Positions 46,501 through 58,458 of a stretch of 64,000 bases of DNA are shown one piece after another (within the stretch, counting starts at the first letter, position 1; every line of letters starts with the position of its first letter). A model generated the notes under the pieces. The model did no database searches. It worked only from the letters and a program-made list of their open reading frames with translations, and had not been told where the DNA came from. The stretch is taken from assembly GCA_024811115.1 (NCBI GenBank), contig JAKOGH010000069.1, positions 1-64,000 of the forward strand, written 5' to 3'. Position numbers and translations under genes: made by a program. This DNA comes from Terana coerulea. Lineage: Eukaryota; Basidiomycota; Agaricomycetes; Polyporales; Phanerochaetaceae.

Positions 46501-47300
46501 TCAATCGAGCTTGACAGTATCATCAATCATGTACAAGACGCCGTTCAGAGCCTGTGCAAAAGCAACCGTTCAGACGACAAAATAACAGTAAGGTCAGACG
46601 AAGGGCACTTGCCTGTTTCTCAGCAGTGATGCGGATGCCGTCGTCGAGCTCGACGCGGGCCCATGCCGGCGCGTCGGGCGCGCCGGGGGCCTCGCGCACC
46701 GTGACGGCCTTGCCGTCGAGCAGCGTCGGGTACGCGCCTGGTACCAGGGAAGGCGCGACCTTCTATTCGCGGACGGTGAGGATTATGACCGCATGCCGCG
46801 GATGCGGCGGGAGCCTGGACTGTGGACGTACCGGGATGATGTGCGCGGACACCCACCGCGCGACGTTCTCCCTGGACCGCGCGTCCAACTGCTCTTCCGT
46901 CACTATGATCCCGGTATCGTCAGGCGGCGCAGGGCCCTGGTGTCTGTGGCCACGCAGCACCGCAACACGGCATGCATGAGCTCGGGACGGGGCCGCCAGA
47001 AGACGGCGGCACTCACGGCTTCCGCGCGAGGGCCATGACGGCCTTGTTCGTCGGCACGAGCAGCGTCAGCGGCGCGCCCTCCGCGTCCGCGAGCCCGCTG
47101 CTCAGCGCCAGCTCGCGCGCATACGAGTAGAAGATGGAGGCGGCGGGCTCGATGGTGAGCAGATCTGCCAGCGTCGGCTTGGTGTTCGTTTGCGGTGTGA
47201 ACGGCTCGGGCATGGTGGGCGCGCCGAGCGGGATTTGCTCTTGCGCTGCAGTGAGCGAGAGGAACGGCAGAATGAGAGTCGAGAAGAGGGTAAAGCGCAT
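46501..47300 (-). CDS. Secreted fasciclin (FAS1) domain protein
   Basis: Four exons (minus): 47017-47300, 46832-46943, 46613-46762 and 46501-46551; 198 aa. MRFTLFSTLILPFLSLTAAQ is a signal peptide. TLADLLTIEPAASIFYSYAR leads the domain, LTLLVPTNKAVMAL is the FAS1 H1 box, and VSAHIIP the H2 box, followed by YPTLLDGKAVTV and a closing GVLYMIDDTVKL. FAS1 proteins mediate cell adhesion or wall association. The third intron starts with GC (GCAAGT at 46612-46607) rather than GT; the join keeps the frame from KQ to ALNGVLY, and no GT alternative does. No GPI signal is seen. Confidence 0.85.
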
Positions 47301-48300
47301 CGTGGTGGGCAGGCGGTGGTCGTTCTGTGCACGCTGCTCGCTGCGCCGCACCGTCCAAAGCGGGGCCGGCTTAGCGGATTACGTAATATACTGACATGTC
47401 TAGGTTTGGAGTTATTCGAATAGCTCGGAAAATATGTAACGCGCTGTGAAACCTTGATGAAACCCGTTGGTTGACCAGGTCGCCTGACTTTGATCCTGCC
47501 ACGACTCCGAGGGATGTGGAGATCGTATACAACGGTATATAGTCGTGACTGGCTGCCATCTCCGTCCAGAGATTTTCTACCAGCCACCTTTCCCAAATCT
47601 TTCCAACTAATGCCTCTAAATCAACCCACACGCTGAAGACAAATCGATCTCACACAGAGGCCTGGACGAATTTCACGAGAGGACAGCACGTAGATGGTAC
47701 AATATGCAGCGGATGTTGTCATCGGTGAGTGTATGCAAGTCGCAAGTATTCTAGACCTTCTGGGATTGACAAACGCGAAGGTGTGCTCATGGTTGGGATG
47801 ATGTCAATGTGCCTGAAGAATTGCCATAGATGGCATAACGAGACCTATATATCCTGACGAACACCGCGGTCACCACCTCCCATTGCCAAATACCCAGCAG
47901 GCCCCGATCCCAGCCCACGCGCATAATGGCGACTCGTCTTCGTCCTGTTATCGTGGGACGCGGCGGGCCGCCGGCAAAAACGGTCTGCCGGGCGACGGCG
48001 AGGTCAATGAGCAGCCGATGACGCGTGCAGCCACTCCCGATAGAGGGTGGTTGGTGCCGGGCCCCCATCGACGCGCCGACGGCGTGCCGACTGAGCAGGC
48101 GAACGGCGACGAACCTCGACGAACGCAATGGAAATCTGCGATAAAACCGTACGCCCGCCGGCCCCCACGCCGCACGCTGCGTCCAGCACCACCCCTTTAA
48201 AAAGGCCCGCATGCCCAGGCTCCCGAGCCCGCTTTCTTTCCTCTTCTCTCACTCGCTCACCAGCACCAGATTGCACACAACACATAGAATAACGAGAACG
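47301..48300. promoter_or_regulatory. Divergent promoter region, FAS1 / aldo-keto reductase
   Basis: One kilobase between two start codons pointing apart. TTTAAAAA at 48196-48203 followed by a CT-rich leader (48225-48260) makes a good core promoter for the reductase. No gene is seen inside. Confidence 0.55.
48196..48203 (+). promoter_or_regulatory. TATA-like element of the aldo/keto reductase
   Basis: TTTAAAAA about 100 bp before the ATG, with a pyrimidine-rich start region between. Confidence 0.5.
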
Positions 48301-50158
48301 ATGTCGACGAAGACGTACACCGAGTTCGACCCCAAGGGCATGCCCTTCCGCCGCCTCGGCGCGAGCGGCCTGCGCGTGCCGGTCTTCTCCCTCGGAGGAT
48401 GTGCGTCGACGCGTCCGTCCCGTGTGTGCTGAACTCTCCTGACCCGCGCATCGCCGCAACAGGGCTCACGATCGGCCAGACCGTGAAGGGCGACCCGGTC
48501 AAGGTTCGTGTTCGCATCGCACGTTCACCCTGTGCTCGCGCAACTCATGTGTGTTTACGTATTGCAGGAAATTATGAAGGTCGCGTTCGAGAACGGCATC
48601 AACATGTACTGCTCCCGCATTTGTAGTGCGGCTGGAGGCGCGTGCTGACCGCCGGTTCTAGGTTTGATACCGCAGAGGGCTACGCCTCCGGAAACTCTGA
48701 AATCGAGATGTGAGTCTTCCTCACTGTGCCATTGCACACAGACCTGATGGTCGTGCCTGCCAGGGGACGTGTCATACGCGAGCTTAACTGGCGCCGCTCA
48801 GACCTCATCATCACTACCAAGATCTACTTCGGCACCCGCAGCGGGCCCAACGACAAGGGTCTCTCGCGCAAGCAGTATGTAGCTACCCAATTTCCAAGCA
48901 TTCTCAGTCCCTGACATGCATGCAGCATCATCGAGGGCACGAAAGCGTCGCTGGAGCGCCTGCAGCTCGACTACGTCGACGTGCTCTTCGCGCACCGCCC
49001 CGACCCCTCCGGTGCGCTTCCCTTCCGTGCTCTGCGCTAGCCTGCACGTTCGCACTAACACGCCGCGCCAGTCCCGATGGAGGAGGTCGTCCGCGCCTTC
49101 AACTGGGTGATCGAGCAGGGCTGGGTGCGTCCATCTCGCGATCCGCGCCGTCCGACGTTCAGGCAAGCTGACAACACTTCCTTAGGCTTTCTACTGGGCG
49201 ACCTCGGAGTGGTCCGCGCTCCAGATCGAGGAGGCACACAGTACGTTCTGCTTACTGCTTCTGCGACCCTGGATGGGCATCGCGTGCTCATCGGGACACG
49301 CCCAGGTGTCGCGAACAGACTAAACCTGATTGCGCCCATCGCCGAGCAGTGCCAGCACCAGTGCGTCTTCTCTGCCCGGCGCAACCTTATCAGCCCGTGC
49401 CTAATGCCTTACTTGTGTGTCGCACAGCATGCTGCACCGTGACCGCCCCGAGAAGGAGTACGCGTGAGTGTCGCGCATTGGTCAGCAGTAGTCGGGCGGG
49501 CTCACGAGCAATTGACCAGGCCGCTGTACAAGCGCTACGACCTGGGCACCACCGTCTGGTCTGCGCTCGCGAGCGGGATCCTGACCGGCAAGGTCGGACT
49601 AGCGAGTTTGCGGTTTAGACGTGGCGGCTGACGCGGGTGTGCTAGTACAATGACGGCGTCCCACCGGACTCGCGGCTCGCGCAGCACAAGGACTTCTTCA
49701 AGGACACGCTCGACAGCCTGACGAAGGAGGACGGCCTAAAGAAGATCACAAAGGTCAAGGCGCTGACCGAGCTCGCCGAGAAGGGTCAGTCGCCGTCCAC
49801 CCCTTTCCGCCTCCCATCGAGGATAATACTCACCGTGCATGTAAATGCTTGCAGAGCTCGGGTGCAGCACCGCGCAGCTCGCGCTCGCGTGGGTCGCGCG
49901 CTTCCCGACGACGAGCACGGTCATCCTCGGCGCGACGAAGCCCGAGCAGGTGCTCGACAACCTCGGCGCGCTCGAGGTCCTCCCGAAGCTCACGCCCGAC
50001 GTGCTCGCGAAAATCGACGCCATTCTGGACAACAAGCCCGCGCCGGAGGTGCGCATATCCGTCTTGTTCTCCCTTTTGCTCGGGCGCATGCTGACGGGCG
50101 GTGTCTGTGGCAGCCGGTGTACGGGCGCCCGCCGCTGGACAAGTTCGGCAAGGCATAA
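48301..50158 (+). CDS. Aldo/keto reductase, potassium-channel beta-subunit type
   Basis: Fourteen exons: 48301-48400, 48463-48503, 48568-48605, 48662-48709, 48764-48874, 48926-49011, 49072-49124, 49186-49240, 49306-49360, 49428-49463, 49520-49592, 49646-49784, 49855-50048 and 50114-50158; 357 aa with every phase consistent. [20 protein letters not shown] opens the barrel. The catalytic tetrad is visible: D and Y in [11 protein letters not shown] in [11 protein letters not shown] in [25 protein letters not shown] and [12 protein letters not shown] contribute to NADP binding. Sequence pattern resembles Kv-beta/YajO-type reductases that reduce aldehydes and ketones with NADPH. Intron density is very high, one per about 25 codons. 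Confidence 0.88.
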
Positions 50159-51351
50159 CTGGAGCACCGACACTGGGCGTCGTATGTACAGTACGACTGT
50201 CACTTAGCGAATTAATACATCATAATTCCCCCAGCGGGCGTGGGAAAGCAGGGAGAACCGGCCGTTGACGTTTATTGCAAGGTTCACTCTGACGTTCGCG
50301 CCTGGTTTGGCACTATGAACGCCAAACGTCAAATTCATGTGAAGCGTAACCTCCACCGCTCTCATATTTTTGAATGTTCAATGCGCACTGTCTACGACAA
50401 GTTTTGGAACCTTACGCCGCCCTGCCCGTACGTATACAACAGCAGGCGTCTGCAAGCCCGAAGCATGCGCGAGCGAACTCTTGGAGCTTGAGCTAGAAAA
50501 CTCTGACATCCATTCGTCGGGGCCACACGTACCGTATGTCCAGGACCCTTGGTGTGAGCATTGAGTTGAAGATCGCCTTTCGTCTCGCCCGTATCACCGC
50601 TGTCATCCTGCCCAGGGTCCTGCTCGTACTTTCTCATGCTCAGGACATCCCAAACATTCAACACCCAATGGCCTCAGCTTCGCGGACGCGTGATGCAATC
50701 TTCCGGGCAGCCCGCCAGGGTCCGCCCTTGCCTTCGCCCCCTTCGCCAGCGCACACGAAGTACAAGGTCTGCGCAGGGAGACCAAGCGCACCCGCGCACT
50801 CCTGAATGTCAGTGAATGAGCCGGCCTTTGGGTGTGCGAAACGCCGCATCCCGATATGGCGACTGCTTCGCTGTATGGGGCAGCTCGGCGACACTGCAGC
50901 AGCACGCCTAGTCTGGCAGGCGCGCTGCAGGGGCTTCGGTGTATGGGACAGCGTTCGCATGCGCGAAGCGGGGAAGGGCGCAGACGAAGCAGGCAGAAGT
51001 GGCTCAACCAGGGTAGGCGTTCTCGCTCTGATGTCACGCGACGCGGTTGCGCCAGAGGGATGCGTGCCAATGGAAGGAGGTGTGTATCGGGTTGTGGGTG
51101 CGCACCGTAAATTTTGAGACTCCTCGGTGAGACGCTGCCGTTCGGACGGTGCGCGAAGCCTTTGCGCGAGAAGAAAAACGCGTAGATAATGCGGAGTCTA
51201 GTAGCACGAACCGTCCCAAGAAATACACGCCAACGGGCCAAACTACCCAGAGAAGATGTGTGATGAGTCCCAGAGATGTACCAGCAAGAAATAAACCCGG
51301 CGTCCGTGTGTATGCGCGTGAAAAGTCTGTCAGTGTCGTACGACCGCTGCG
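50159..51351. other. Convergent spacer, no gene seen
   Basis: About 1.2 kb between the stop codons of the reductase and the GFD2-like gene; only compositional frames. Confidence 0.5.
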
Positions 51352-53334
51352 CTATCCCAAATTCATACTCCCAAGCCTCACCGCAGCCTCTTCAACCCTC
51401 ATATTAGCGGAGCTCTTCCGCGATGAAGAAGCCCGCCCGTCCGCCGGCGCCAGCCCGCTCACCTTGCGCACGCGCGGGAGGCCCGGCGACGCAGGCGGCT
51501 GCTGTTGCTGCTGCGAAAAGTAGCCCGAGCCGCGCATCGACGGGTCCCCGCCCTGGTATATCCCCGGCGAGCCGCTCGGCGTATGCGGCGAGTACAGCAC
51601 GGGCGACGGCACCTGGAGGCCGTACACCGACATGCCGGACGCGAGGGGTGCGGCGGGCGCGCGGCTCGCGTTGCGCCGCAGGTGCTGCTGCATCGTGGCC
51701 GTGGCGGGGGCGGCCGTCTGCGCGGGGTCGAGCAGCGCCTGGAGCGCGAGCAGCGTGCCGAACGCGTCGTTGCCCGCGTTGTGCGGCGGGCACGGCAGCT
51801 CGAGCGCGAGCGAGAGCAGCAGGTTCGCAAGCGAGAGCGTCGAGCCGCGCGTGCGGGGGTGCCCGGCCGGGTCCTGCATGCTGCCGCGGTGCCCGGCGGT
51901 GAACAGCTGGCGCTCGTATACGGCCGTGTCGATGCACAGAACATTGTGGGGGAGCTCTGCGGGCGCGCCGCGACGGCGGAATGCACTCAATTGCGGGGAA
52001 CGGCTGAACGGCCAGAGTGCACTCACTGATCTTCATCTCTTCCATCTTGCGAAGGTCGCCGTGGAGGCCGTGCCCAACCAGCACGAGGCTGTTAGGCACG
52101 GTCTCAGAATCAGGGCTCACCATGCTACTGTAAGAGATGCTCCGGTCAGCACACGATCGAGCAGTGTGTACCCTATCGATGGCTCTCACCTGATGATAGC
52201 TTGAATCACCTGCGGAAGCTTCGCTTTACCGACCAGTTGACTTTCCCCGAACTGTAATTAGGTCAGCGCCATCGCCTAGGCTAAGAAGATATCTTCGGAG
52301 TTCTCACAGCATACTATAATCGATGAAGATTAGCATGAACAGTCAGCTGAGCAGCAGAGTATGGTACAGACCGCCCACGGGAGGTTTGGCCGATGCTTGT
52401 TGTGAACCCTATCCACATATTCAGTCACAATATAGTGGCCTCGCCTGTTCATCACCATCGCAGAGGTTATCTGACCAAAGTGCGCTATCAGCGGCAGCGC
52501 AGGGACGTACCTGTAATTCGTTTCCGGATCAGGAGGCCAAACACGCACCCTGTGGGAGAGCGAATTAGACAGAGTGAATGTCAGCCAAGCTGAGTCACTC
52601 CACGCCTCGAGGTGGCTGCATCGCATGGCGGAGTAGCCCCATTCCAGACAGGAGGACGTGTTCCGTTCGGACCACTCGAAGTCTATTGCCAGGAACGTTT
52701 TGTCGCGGGACTGCCAGAGCTCGTCGATCGCTTTTTTCTCTCCATCGCGCACGCGCTGCTTCAGCGACGCGAGCACAGCTGCAGGAAGCGTGCTAAACAG
52801 TTTCTTATACAACGCGTAGTCAGAAACGGTCCGTAGGTGTCTCTGAGAGATCTCAAACGGCGTGACGCGCAGAATGTTGTCGACCACCGGGAGTGTCTCG
52901 CCGAATCTTCGCGCATACATGAGTCAGGAACGATATCCTAGACAGGGAGATGCTCACCGTGTCTTGATCATCTTCAGGAATGCGCCGATGGACGTCATGC
53001 GGGTCACGATGTGCGCCTTGCCCGTCCAGCAGTCCGTCACGGTAATGACCGGCCACGAGAACGTGAGGAACGCCTCAAATGACTCGAAGAACACGCCCCA
53101 CATCCGCTCGTACCTGGCAGCAATATCTGAGTTTGCGTATTTCATAAGAGCCGCACCCGGCGTGCCCGCGGACGCACCACGGGATGTTGTGCAGCTGGAA
53201 GTGCCCCATGTAGGCCGTGTAGACCTGTGATGCCTGTCAGCCACCCCGACGGGAGCCGGAGGCCAATGTATCCCACGCACCGACTGCAGGTCATACTCCC
53301 ATCCTCGAGGATCGACCAGGTTGAAGTCAGACAT
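51352..53334 (-). CDS. GFD2/YDR514C-like RNase H-fold exonuclease-domain protein
   Basis: Eight exons (minus): 53281-53334, 53178-53224, 52958-53113, 52511-52906, 52372-52444, 52190-52251, 52027-52127 and 51352-51956; 497 aa, all phases consistent. TFLAIDFEWSERN gives the D-x-E of a DEDDh exonuclease fold; GHYIVTEYVDRVHNKHRPNL, FGESQLVGKAKLPQVIQAI, LVLVGHGLHGDLRKMEEM, LPHNVLCIDTAVYERQLF and LPCPPHNAGNDAFGTLLALQ (H and D) follow the Gfd2 family order. Yeast Gfd2 is linked to mRNA export factor Dbp5; the family's enzymatic activity is inferred from the fold. The last 120 residues are disordered, with a Gln run (FSQQQQQPPASPGL). Confidence 0.82.
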
Positions 53335-53828
53335 GACGAATGCGAACCAAGCAGTTTGCAATTCCGGCTGAAAGCGTGCTGGGTTCCCTCTATAAGGTCC
53401 GTGCTCGTTATCGGTGTTCTAGACAGGCCGGAGGCATAAGGGGTGCAACCAGGAGGTATGAGAGGGTATGAGGTGGCCAGCAGAGATGCAGCCGCGGAAG
53501 GAGGTTTAGTGAATCTGACGGGACTCGGAAGGCCCGTTCGGCATCATGGCATGGAAGAAGGGAAAAGGCGCCTGATTTTTGTGTCATATTCCTAGTGTTC
53601 TCAGAGATTCAGACATGGTCTTGGAAGAGACAAAGCGGTCGAGCATACCGGAAGAACATGGTGGTTTGGATGAAATGCATGAATTTGACGACACAAAAGC
53701 CAAGACGACGTGCGGAAAGCTGCCCTGCATGCTAATTTAGCGCCAAGGGTCAAGGCGCTGATAGACGCTCAATGTAGCAGAGGCACTTGCACAACAAGAC
53801 CAAACACCTACTTCTGACGTCTTTAGTC
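53335..53828. promoter_or_regulatory. Divergent promoter region, GFD2-like / DSK2
   Basis: About 490 bp between start codons pointing apart; no clear core element recognised. Confidence 0.45.
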
Positions 53829-55403
53829 ATGGCCGATACCACACAGAACGCTTCAGAAATCCAGATCAATGTCAAAGGTACGGTATATGCGCTTTAGTGT
53901 GCTTTGAGACTGAGTGTAATGTATAGGCCCAAGCGAGCTCAAACTCCAGATTACTATCTCCACGGACAAGAGCGTACTCGACCTCAAACAAGCCATAGCC
54001 GAGAAGTCGGATGTACCTGCGGATCGTCAGAGGCTCATTTACTCAGGTGCGTCGCGTGCGTATTCATCGCAGATGAAGATGCTAACTACACTATTTTTGC
54101 GTAGGACGAGTGCTGAAAGTCAGTGTATATGCTTGGATCATCTGTGGCTGTGACTGTAACCGACGCGTCCCCCTTAGGACGAAGATGTGCTCTCAGTCTA
54201 CAAGATCCAGTCAGCTCATACCATCCACATGGTAAAGGGTGCTCCTCGTACAGCAGGATCAACCTCGACGCCTGCCGCTGCCCCAGCATTGCCTACCATG
54301 CAAACCGGTCAGAACCCAAATGACCCGCTAACACAACTGAACGGTTCCCGGGCATTCGGTGCTATGGCTGGCTTCAACCCGTTTGCCCAGATGGGCATAA
54401 ACCCGAACGATCCTAACATGGTAAATGCTAGCGAAGGGTTTCACAGGGTGCTGCTTACTGACTATTCTGGTTTCGTGTACTTGCAGATGCAAGGCATGCT
54501 CAACAACCCCGCCTTCCTGCAACAAATGTCCGGGATGATGTCCGATCCCGCAATACTCGAGCAGGTCATGGCCCAGAACCCCCAGCTGCAGGCCATGGGC
54601 CCGCAAGTGCGCGAACTCTTCCAGAGCGATGGATTCCGCCAGATGATGTGTGTTCCCTCTGCCCCATTCGTGCGCTTACCCGAATGCATCCACTGAAACC
54701 AACCCCAGGTCGAACCCAGACTCCCTCCGCTGGATGCTCCAGATGTCCAACATGATGCGCGGCATGAACGGCGAGGGCGCAGGCAGCTTCCCGATGCCCG
54801 GCCTCCCCGGTGGTGCACCGAACCCAGCCGGCACCCAGGGCACCGACGCCGCTGCAGGAACGTCCGCCCCAGGCGCAGGCGGCGCGGCGCCGCCACCGTT
54901 CTTCAATCCCTGGTTCCCCCGCCGCCCGGTGGCGCGTCCGCGGCGGCGGGTGGTGGTGGTGGTGGTGGTGGTGCCGGTGCTAGCTCGCCTGGCGCGGGGG
55001 CCGCCCCGAACCCGATGGGGGCATGTTCGATCCGGGGATGATGCAGCAGATGCAGCAGATGATGGGCATGATGGGTGGTGGCGGCGCCGGTGGGTTTGGA
55101 GGCGGGCTGGGTGGCGGACTCGGGGGCGGACTAGGTAGCGGACTCGGGGGTGGACTTGGCGGCTTCGGTGGTGCTCCGCCCGCTCCCGCGGACTCGAGAC
55201 CACCTGAAGAGCGGTTTCAGGTACAGCTGCAGGTACGCTTTTTACGTTTCTTCTGCAAGGGCCATCGCTGACACGAATCACCCGTGCAGCAACTGCAAGA
55301 CATGGGCTTCACGAACGCGCAGCAGAACATCCGCGCGCTCCTCGCGACCGGGGGGAACGTCAACTCGGCGATCGAGTACATTCTTGGCGGCGGCGGAATC
55401 TGA
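53829..55403 (+). CDS. DSK2: Ubiquilin Dsk2 (UBL-STI1-UBA shuttle factor)
   Basis: Seven exons: 53829-53877, 53927-54046, 54105-54118, 54178-54420, 54487-54647, 54709-55232 and 55290-55403; about 408 aa. The N-terminal ubiquitin-like domain runs from [20 protein letters not shown] to [18 protein letters not shown]1 repeats follow ([51 protein letters not shown]), then a Pro/Gly linker and a C-terminal UBA domain ([20 protein letters not shown]). Dsk2 delivers ubiquitinated proteins to the proteasome. Exon 3 is 14 bp. In the linker, C5 at 54916-54920 should be C6 and G5 at 55017-55021 should be G6; both added bases restore the frame and the exon sum. Confidence 0.88.
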
Positions 55404-55536
55404 GCATGGATAGACGAGCATGACAACTAAGAATAGGTGTAACAGTACAATGCGTAGGGATAGATCTAGATATGTAATGGCTATCGGATACAATGGGTGT
55501 AAGGCTCATCAAACATAAGCTGGGACGCTGGGACGA

Positions 55537-57373
55537 CTACGAGGCCGTAACGGCGACTTCAGCCGACGCAGGCTCGCTTGTCAGCTTGACGCGTTTCACA
55601 GGCGCGTCGGGTTCTGGGGTTCGTTCGGATGGTTCACGCTTGCCCACGAGCACACCGTCTGACGCTGGGCCTGCTACAGGCGTAGGAGGTTCTGTGCGCG
55701 CGTAAGTAAATCAGCTTTGTCTCCCGAAGTACACAAATGTCGCACCTGAAGGAACAGTCGGTTCAGCACCAGCCACGACAGCCGCCTCCACTTTCTCCGC
55801 CGCCTTCGCGACTTCTACCGCAACCTTGGGCTGGGCCCGGAAATATGGCTGCGAGAGCCAGTGTGGGAGAAGCGACAGCCCCGTGTCAGGGTCCACGGTA
55901 ATCAACTCGTCCATCGGACGACCTTCCGCGGCTCTGGCGTCACGCTGAACCAGTGACAAGGCAAAGTTTGTGATCAATTCGGACGTGCCGGGGATGCGCA
56001 ACGAATACAGAGAAAAGGGGACGCACCAGCATGCGCTCGTCCATCACCTTCACGATGGCTTCGTACTTCTCCCATGTCTCGTGCTCCTTGCCTTTGTCAG
56101 TCCGCACGCGGCCGAGCTGCTCCCGCAGGTCGGTCTCGCGGCCCAGGGCAGGCCGGAGGAGCTTGAAGAGATGGCCCTTCACGGCGCTCGGTCGCGTGCG
56201 CGTCTTCAGCGACTTGACGATCGCGAGGTATTCGAGCGCGAGACGGGTATGTGGCAAGTGGAGCCCCGTGTCCGAGGGAATGCACCACGTTGACGGGAGG
56301 GCCGGGTCATCAAGGGTAGATGTGGACGCCGAGGGCATGAATAAGGCAGGATTATAGAGATTGCCCTCGGCTGACATGATGGCGTCCGCGCCAGTGGCTG
56401 CGAGACATGTTTCAATATCGCTGTGGAAGAGGACATTGCCATTGGCAATGACGGGGACAGATACAGCCTGTTTCACAGCGCGTATTTTCTCCCAGTCAGC
56501 GAGGCCCTGCCAGGCAAAATTAGTCGCCGCGTTGGAAATTTGGGGTACTACTGGGTAAGCTTACCGAGTTGTGACCCCGTTGTTCTCGGGTACGTCCATG
56601 ACAGGTCAAAATCTGAGCACCTGCACTTTCCAGCATCTTAGCATATGCGACTGTCTTTTCGACCGTTGGGAAGACACGGAACTTCGCCGTCACTGGGACT
56701 GACAGGTTCTTGTGCAGAGCATTGACTGCGCTCAAAGAGTGAGTGATAATTGCAAGAATGGCGTTCCCAGTACGCACTCATGTCGTGGATGAGTTCCCAC
56801 TCGTCTTGCAGAAATGAGCCGTAACGGCCCCTCCGTGCAATGTCTTGCGGACAGCCCAGGTTGATATCCACAGCATCGCAACGTGACTCCACGACCTTCG
56901 CTGCCTTCAAGAGCTGCTCTGGATTGTTGGCACAAAATTGGACGATCAACGGCCTGTCGTTGGGCCCACCCTCCTCCTCATAGGTCAAGTTGAAGTTCTC
57001 ATCCCTATACGACTTGCGGCTCTGTTCCGCAAACATCTGCGAGGATGTCAGCTTAAATAATGTGTCAAAGCCGGCGGTTAAATACCTTGGCATTAATCAT
57101 GGGCGTATATATGAGCTATGTCGTGTACTGTGAGCCTTGACTTTCTTTATTACTTGGTCTATGACATACCTGTCCACCATATTTTCTTGAGAGTATTCGC
57201 CAAGCCTACTAAGTTCAGTTCATGGTGATCTACGTCACAGCTTACTCGGAACATACCAGCTCGCTTTGGTCGACCATAGGTGCCACCACATACTTCGGGC
57301 TGCCGAGGACTTTGCGGAAGAATTCATAGCCTCCGAGTTTTGCAGGAGTAGTAGAAGAGCCAGGTTCAGACAT
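55537..57373 (-). CDS. DUS1: tRNA-dihydrouridine(16/17) synthase
   Basis: Eight exons (minus): 57257-57373, 57170-57205, 57086-57115, 56778-57036, 56565-56725, 56027-56506, 55746-55944 and 55537-55691; 478 aa, in frame throughout. [15 protein letters not shown] binds [13 protein letters not shown] follows, [19 protein letters not shown] carries the catalytic Cys, then [26 protein letters not shown] and [17 protein letters not shown]. This order is that of Dus1, which reduces U16/U17 in tRNA D-loops with NADPH. I start at [10 protein letters not shown] because it gives the normal N-terminal length. The C-terminal tail is Pro/Glu-rich with a basic KRVKL motif that could direct it to the nucleus (inference). 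Confidence 0.9.
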
Positions 57374-57603
57374 GGCTATATATACAGCTCGCACTGAGCG
57401 CAAGCTGCGCTGGAGGAAGGCGGAAATGGTGGCAGAGCGGTGGTTTAGAGCAGAGTTGCAGCGAGCGCTTGGAGGAAGCACACAAATCTCGACGGAATCT
57501 GCGCGATCGGAGCCACGTGGGGGAGCGGAGGAGACGAGCGGGTCCTCGGCGAAGCGTGCTATCTCTTGCTCCATACTCTAACCTCAACTATGCGCATGGC
57601 AGT
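57374..57603. promoter_or_regulatory. Divergent promoter/5' region, DUS1 / NOPCHAP1-like
   Basis: The 230 bp between the two start codons. Near its right end CTCTAAC followed 20 bp later by GCAG could be the 3' end of a leader intron; the same stretch holds a 5-codon upstream frame at 57590-57607. Confidence 0.45.
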
Positions 57604-58458
57604 ATGAACGACCCCGAAAATGACACAGCACAAGAAAAAAGCCGCGGGTTAGAAAGGCTGGATGTGGAGGACGAGGAGGCACGGGAGCAGCGGATGCGTG
57701 CGTATGACTGGCTCTTGCTACGGAGGAGGCACTAAAGTCAGACGCCGCGTCTTTCTAGGTGGCGTATTTAAGCAATTGGATAGCAAACAGAAAACACCGG
57801 ATGTACAGAGGAACCTCAGCTTTGACTTCGGCGACCGCAAGACTTTCATGGTAGATCCTCCGTCAGAACGTATGTATGGCCACCTCAAGGTGCTCTATCT
57901 CCGGAGCTGATCCATTGCCTTCTGATTAGTTCTGTCCCGCGTGCAAGCTTTTCTTCCCCAGTTTGTAGCGTCAACTGAAGAGATTGCACGGAAGGCACAG
58001 GAGAATCCCGACAGTGTGGACATTGAGAAGCTCGGCAACGAAGGCAGGTACATCCAGATGGTACGCCTCCTCACTCACCTTACCACTCCTACACTCACGT
58101 CTTCGTGCCGTTTGGCGGGGCGCAGAATCTTGGTCTTGGTGTTTTTGAGGAACAAACGGGGACGTCAGGTTCCTCGGCAGGTGATTCCGATACAGAAATG
58201 CGTCACAGTGAAACATCGACTACCTCCTCAGAGTCAGACTCGCACTCGACGAGTGACGAGTCGGATTCTTCGGATGAATATGACTCGGACTCTTCAGTAG
58301 ACATCATCTCGTCGACCATGTCTACTCTGGCGGCATTCAGGCCAATTAGACCTCTACCGCGGCGCCAGTCCACACGTCCCCACATCGTTGTGCTCGGTGA
58401 CCCGGCGACGAACAAGGAACGCGAGTCGCCGTCCAGCTCCGGGGAGAGTCAAGTTTGA
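57604..58458 (+). CDS. NOPCHAP1/DUF4598-like protein
   Basis: Four exons: 57604-57697, 57759-57869, 57930-58060 and 58126-58458; 222 aa, phases consistent. The core reads VDPPSELLSRVQAFLPQFVA, then PDSVDIEKLGNEGRYIQMNL and GLGVFEEQ; the LxxVxxFLPQ / D(I)E / IxMxLxLGVFE layout is that of DUF4598, whose human member NOPCHAP1 (C12orf45) bridges R2TP to NOP58 in snoRNP assembly. The C-terminal third is a Ser/Asp/Glu run followed by a basic end. The N-terminus is acidic and charged. Functional transfer from human is inference. It is divergently paired with DUS1. Confidence 0.75.
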
